Source: Struthio camelus
Taxonomy: Eukaryota > Chordata > Aves > Struthioniformes > Struthionidae
Length of the DNA: 64,000 bases
Reading direction: 5' to 3'
Assembly: GCF_040807025.1 (NCBI RefSeq)
Contig: NC_090944.1
Location: 123,371,738-123,435,737 of the forward strand
The notes beneath the pieces are model-generated. The model ran no database searches. It saw only the letters and a program-made list of their open reading frames with translations, and was not told the origin of the DNA. The translations under genes and the position numbers were made by a program. Below are positions 61,101 to 64,000 of the stretch, piece by piece. Each line of letters opens with the position of its first letter. Position 1 is the stretch's first letter.

Positions 61101-63607
61101 TGTCCCTTCTGGATAAGTTCGTGTATGCTTTTTGGATTATGGTGCAAAGAGATGTCTTTAAGTGGTATAGCTCATCTTGCTCTATTTTGGGTAATAGAGA
61201 ACTTTGCGGGGGGGTGTCACTTCAGAACCTTTTACAATCGCAGAATAGGCAAATACTAAAGAAATGTGAACAATGGTTCAGTATTAAGCATCTCTGTTTT
61301 TGAGGAGTTGCCATATTTTTGTGCATAAACTAATTTGAGGGAGAAGAGCAGAAACAGAATAGTTCCGACCTCATCTTCAACTTACATTTTTTAAAATAAA
61401 TTTTTCTTTAATTTTTTTAGCATGGCTGATGTACATTTTGAGATTATGCTAATGAATATTTTGTTTTCTGTTGCTCCATCTTTCTCCCTTTGTGCAAAAA
61501 TCCTCCATCCAAATTCTAGCAAGTGGAAAGGGGACAACAGCAGTGTCAGCTCGTTATGCATCAGTCCCGATGGCAAGATGCTGCTGTCAGCTGGTAGAAC
61601 TATAAAACTGTGGGACCTGGAGACCAAAGAAGTCTACAGAGTAAGTAATTTTCTTTAAACTAGATGTGAAAAATACACTTCTTGGTTGGTGACGTTACAT
61701 ATCTAGTGTTTCCTTATAGGACATCTGAACGTTTTTTGGGGTGTGAAGAGACAGTTGGCAGCTTTGGAGATTGCTGGAAGCTGTTGCTGTGATGATACCC
61801 TCAACTGTGGTTTCAACTTGCTGACAGTTGAATGAGGACGTTAAATTCCTTGGCTGTGTCTGAGCATGCTACCAGCACCCTTTCTCAAACCTGTAGCATA
61901 AAGTTAGAGGCCTTCCCTCCCCCGCTTCGGGTCCCTTTCTGTTGCTCTGCTAGCAGAGGAACACAGATCACTGCAGTATTAGTTTGCTGCTGGTGGAGGT
62001 TTGTGTCTGAGCACACTGACCTTTGTGATAAGTCTCCCTTTAGATCCATTGGGTTTCATTTGGTTTCATGTAACTGGTGGCTTTCTTAGTTTTGCTGTTT
62101 AAGCATTTGGAAAGCATAGGAGCAAAACCGTTGTTCCCTGGGTAGGGCTCAGACGTGAGCAAGTTGCCATGTTTTGACTGTTCCATGAATGCAGCCGCGC
62201 TCTGTTGCCTGCTGGTAGATATGAGGTAACTAGTCTTTGGATCTCTCCTGGTACTTGCTATGGGGTAAGCGTGTCTTTAGGAGACATACTGTTGTCTTGC
62301 TGGCATATGGCAACTGGTGTGTATGTCTGCATCCTGTGATGACCAAAAACATGATTTGCAAAAGGGGAATTGAAGAACTGATTTTTTTAGGGGGCGGGGT
62401 AGGGGGGTGGGTTTGGACATGTCCACTGATAGCAGACCTTTGTGCTCATCTCAACAGCTGAAAATGAAACTGTGAATCTAGTTTCATTGTAAAAGATGAA
62501 GCAAGTAAAAAAGTGTTTTTGACAGTAACAGCAGTACAGGCAGATGCAGCTTATTTTGCCCGGGCTTAGTCCCGTTAAGTTTGCCTTTTATTCCCTGTTT
62601 AACTTTTTAAATTCTGATAGGCTTTCCGAACCTTCAGATAATTTTCTTCGAAATACAGAAATGCAAAGACACTGGACTCTGTGAATATTTAAAAAATACA
62701 TATATACGTATATGTGTACTGAAATGTCATCGTCAACTTAGTAACACTTGCATCGTTCCTAATGTTCTTCGTTAACTGATGTTTTGATCTTTGACATATG
62801 ACCGACCACTTGTGGCAACGTTTGAAAAAAATTTTTCTTTTCCTGATAGCATTTCACAGGCCATGCTACATCAGTTTCATCATTAATGTTTACCACAGTG
62901 AAACCTATGAATGAAAATAAGCCCTTTGATGGAATTACAGGACTTTATTTCTTATCTGGAGCTGTGCATGATCGGTTACTGAGTGTATGGTACGTAAGCT
63001 TTTCTTCTTCCTGACTTTGTTTATAGTCAGTATTTAGGCTAGACTCAACAAGTATGTTCTGAACTCTGTGATTAAGCAGAACGAGCACTCTGGAGAAATG
63101 CGATGATGATCTCTTAAATGGTGGTTTCAACTTACTGATTGTTGAATGAAGACGTGAATTTCCTTGGCTGTGTCTGAGCATGCTTCCGGAAGTCACTGCT
63201 TAAATCACTAAAGTATGCTGAGAACATACTGTGTGGTAGGCTCGCTTGTCCTTTGAACCTGTTGAAGGATCTAAGCTAAATTTTCCTCTTGCTTAGTTTC
63301 ACACGGGAGTTACTTTGCGCTTGGAATTTAGAGCGCTTAGGTTCTTGAAGCTGAGAGCTGTAGTTAACAGCACAGGTATTTTTGGATGAGGTAAAAATAC
63401 TACCACAGTCATTGCTTATAGGCTTTATAATGCTATGCTTCTTCGCAGATGCCGAGGGTGCTGTTTGTGCTATGGTAAATAATGTGTGCTGTTTGTGTCT
63501 CCAGGCAAATCAGATCGGATAGGAAAGAAAAGAATGCTGTGATGTCTTTCACAGTAACAGATGAACCAACTTTTATTGACCTGACTGTGTCAGAAGTCAA
63601 AGAAGAG
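48890..63607 (+). CDS. WDR43: WDR43 (UTP5), small-subunit processome WD-repeat protein (exons 1-6, partial)
   Basis: WDR43 is the vertebrate UTP5 homologue, a t-UTP subunit of the small-subunit processome needed for nucleolar pre-rRNA transcription and 18S processing. Six exons join in frame to 288 codons; human WDR43 is 677 residues, so more exons lie to the right. The visible part is the N-terminal WD40 propeller: [20 protein letters not shown] with [20 protein letters not shown]; a basic PQRKKRKSE stretch; [35 protein letters not shown] with [30 protein letters not shown] with [11 protein letters not shown]; and [19 protein letters not shown]. The ATG has a strong context (GCCATGG). Introns 3, 4 and 5 each carry a box C/D snoRNA-like sequence, consistent with the human gene being a snoRNA host. 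Confidence 0.96.
49133..53664. other. WDR43 introns 1 and 2
   Basis: Intron 1 begins in the CpG island and then turns AT-rich. Intron 2 is 53800-55403. I see no nested gene or clear repeat in either. A lone C-box-like GTGATGA at 51872 has no matching D box. Confidence 0.6.
53665..53799 (+). CDS. WDR43: WDR43 exon 2
   Basis: 135 nt, TTTTTCAG acceptor and CTA|GTAAGT donor. Encodes a nuclear-localisation-like PQRKKRKSE and the blade [19 protein letters not shown]. Confidence 0.95.
55404..55525 (+). CDS. WDR43: WDR43 exon 3
   Basis: 122 nt, phase 2 end at TG|GTGAGT. Encodes [17 protein letters not shown] and [18 protein letters not shown]. Confidence 0.95.
55974..56056 (+). ncRNA. Box C/D snoRNA in WDR43 intron 3 (SNORD53-like)
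   Basis: C box GTGATGA at 55981-55987, internal D' CTGA at 56011-56014 and D box CTGA at 56046-56049. The flanks CTTGC and GCAGG can form a short terminal stem. Just upstream of D, CTTGGCTGT is the reverse complement of ACAGCCAAG in conserved 28S rRNA. By the D+5 rule the target is the first C after ACAG. The D'-side stretch TGGTTTCGCT is complementary to the adjoining 28S AGCGAAACCA. As I recall, human WDR43 introns host SNORD53, a guide for a C in this 28S stretch. The C' box is weak. Host intron and strand agree. Confidence 0.75.
56470..59150 (-). mobile_element. Old CR1-type LINE fragment, antisense in WDR43 intron 3
   Basis: The plus strand reads like the reverse complement of an amniote CR1-family non-LTR retrotransposon. 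Landmarks resembling CR1 sequences I remember are: GTGGCCCTCCAGTAGA (56551); GGGACCCCCAGGTCCTCTTC (about 56747); CATCAAGTTGATCCATCGTG followed by CTATGCTGGCTGTTCC (57270-57320); CTCTCCTGAAGTCCAGGATT (58132); and CCAGATGTTGGGGTGATTAA (58382). It is diverged and broken, with no intact reading frame. Boundaries and subfamily are approximate. Confidence 0.6.
61520..61640 (+). CDS. WDR43: WDR43 exon 4
   Basis: 121 nt, AATTCTAG acceptor, AGA|GTAAGT donor. Encodes [20 protein letters not shown] and [17 protein letters not shown]. Confidence 0.95.
61783..61872 (+). ncRNA. Box C/D snoRNA in WDR43 intron 4 (SNORD92-like)
   Basis: C box GTGATGA at 61789-61795, D' CTGA at 61821-61824, C'-like TGAATGA at 61829-61835 and D CTGA at 61860-61863. 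The guide CCTTGGCTGTG before D pairs over 11 nt with 28S CACAGCCAAGG and can extend by a G-U pair. D+5 points to the A in CCACAGCC, two nucleotides before the target of the intron-3 snoRNA. CTGTGGTTTC on the D' side is complementary to the overlapping 28S GAAACCACAG. The GCTGG/CCAGC flanks are complementary. Confidence 0.75.
62850..62989 (+). CDS. WDR43: WDR43 exon 5
   Basis: 140 nt, TTCCTGATAG acceptor. Encodes [19 protein letters not shown] and [17 protein letters not shown]. Confidence 0.95.
63096..63184 (+). ncRNA. Box C/D snoRNA in WDR43 intron 5 (paralogue of the intron-4 copy)
   Basis: C box ATGATGA at 63103-63109, D' CTGA at 63135-63138, C'-like TGAATGA at 63143-63149 and D CTGA at 63174-63177. 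ATGC before the C box pairs with GCAT after the D box, extended by GAA/TTC across a bulge. The block from GGTTTCAACTT to the D box is nearly identical to the intron-4 snoRNA, including the 28S guide CCTTGGCTGTG. The predicted target is therefore the same A in CCACAGCC. Confidence 0.75.
63505..63607 (+). CDS. WDR43: WDR43 exon 6
   Basis: 103 nt, GTCTCCAG acceptor, GAG|GTAGGA donor. Encodes [20 protein letters not shown] and [12 protein letters not shown]. The sequence to 64000 is the next intron. Confidence 0.93.
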
Positions 63608-64000
63608 GTAGGAGCGGTAGTTTGTAACCAGATATGTTCAACAATTTTAGTTTGTCGTGATGAGTTTCCTTTTAGGGTGTGAAGAAAGCAGTTTGGTTTG
63701 TGTGTTTGATTTCTGTTATGCAGAAATGAGATCTCAGTGCCAGTCACCTCATCAGTTTGAGGATACTCATTGCAGGTGCATTTATAAATGATGGTTTGAA
63801 GCACTCATTTTGCAAAGCTACTAAGTACAAATTTAGTTTCTTTCAGTAGTCTTGCTTATGATGGTGAAAATGTCAGTTGTTTCCTATTTAGGACAAGTTA
63901 GTAATCAGAATTATTTGTTACATCTTGGTATCAAAAACCACAGAAAAATACTTTCTGAAATAGAGTTATGATGCTGTTTTTTCTGACTTAACTATGGCTT

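Noticed and set aside
63655-63760. GTGATGA after WDR43 exon 6, also readable as VCRDE, similar to a WDR43 segment
   Set aside because: No D box follows. The peptide match is short, and the preceding GAG|GTAGGA donor already ends the exon in the expected phase.
1-64000. CRISPR arrays, bacterial operons, insertion sequences, tRNA and rRNA genes
   Set aside because: The window is vertebrate intron-exon DNA. No spaced direct-repeat array, cloverleaf or rRNA core was seen.

Overview
The window is vertebrate nuclear DNA, most likely from a bird. It holds five protein-coding genes read from their exons: MSH2, EPCAM, SPDYA, TRMT61B and WDR43. Bird origin is an inference from compact introns (MSH2 exons 1-6 fit in 7.4 kb), few interspersed repeats, an old CR1-type LINE fragment, and very GC-rich CpG-island promoters. 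The species cannot be named from the sequence alone. All exon boundaries were read by hand from splice sites, reading-frame phase and remembered human orthologues.

Layout. (1) 1-7.55 kb, minus strand: the first six coding exons of MSH2 (mismatch repair); exons 7 onward lie off the left edge. (2) 7.55-14.75 kb: spacer with the MSH2 CpG island, a 21-C run, an exact 60-bp tandem duplication and, at its right end, the EPCAM 3' UTR. (3) 14.75-19.79 kb, minus strand: a complete nine-exon EPCAM gene (307 codons). (4) 19.8-31.9 kb: the EPCAM CpG island with a 50-bp x 4 minisatellite, then about 10 kb with no gene I can recognise, including an LTR-like element near 29.3-29.9 kb and a small detached CpG cluster near 31.1-31.3 kb. 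(5) 31.9-40.04 kb, plus strand: SPDYA (Speedy/RINGO A, 310 codons), with a non-coding first exon and one GC-AG intron. (6) 40.30-48.53 kb, minus strand: TRMT61B (mitochondrial tRNA m1A58 methyltransferase, 411 codons), tail-to-tail with SPDYA. (7) 48.89 kb to the right edge, plus strand: WDR43 (UTP5, small-subunit processome), sharing a 359-bp bidirectional CpG-island promoter with TRMT61B. Six coding exons are inside the window and the rest lie beyond it.

The most informative hidden content is in the WDR43 introns. Three box C/D snoRNA-like sequences sit in introns 3, 4 and 5. All three carry D-box guides against the same conserved 28S rRNA stretch (around CACAGCCAAGG). One guide is offset by two nucleotides from the other two, so two neighbouring 2'-O-methylations are predicted. 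This fits human WDR43 hosting SNORD53 and SNORD92, and puts a ribosome-biogenesis protein and rRNA-modification guides in one transcript.

SPDYA-TRMT61B-WDR43 keeps the human 2p23 order and orientation, and EPCAM-MSH2 keeps the human 2p21 order. The two blocks are far apart in human, so the EPCAM-SPDYA interval here is a junction between synteny blocks. I found no sign of a completely novel protein system.
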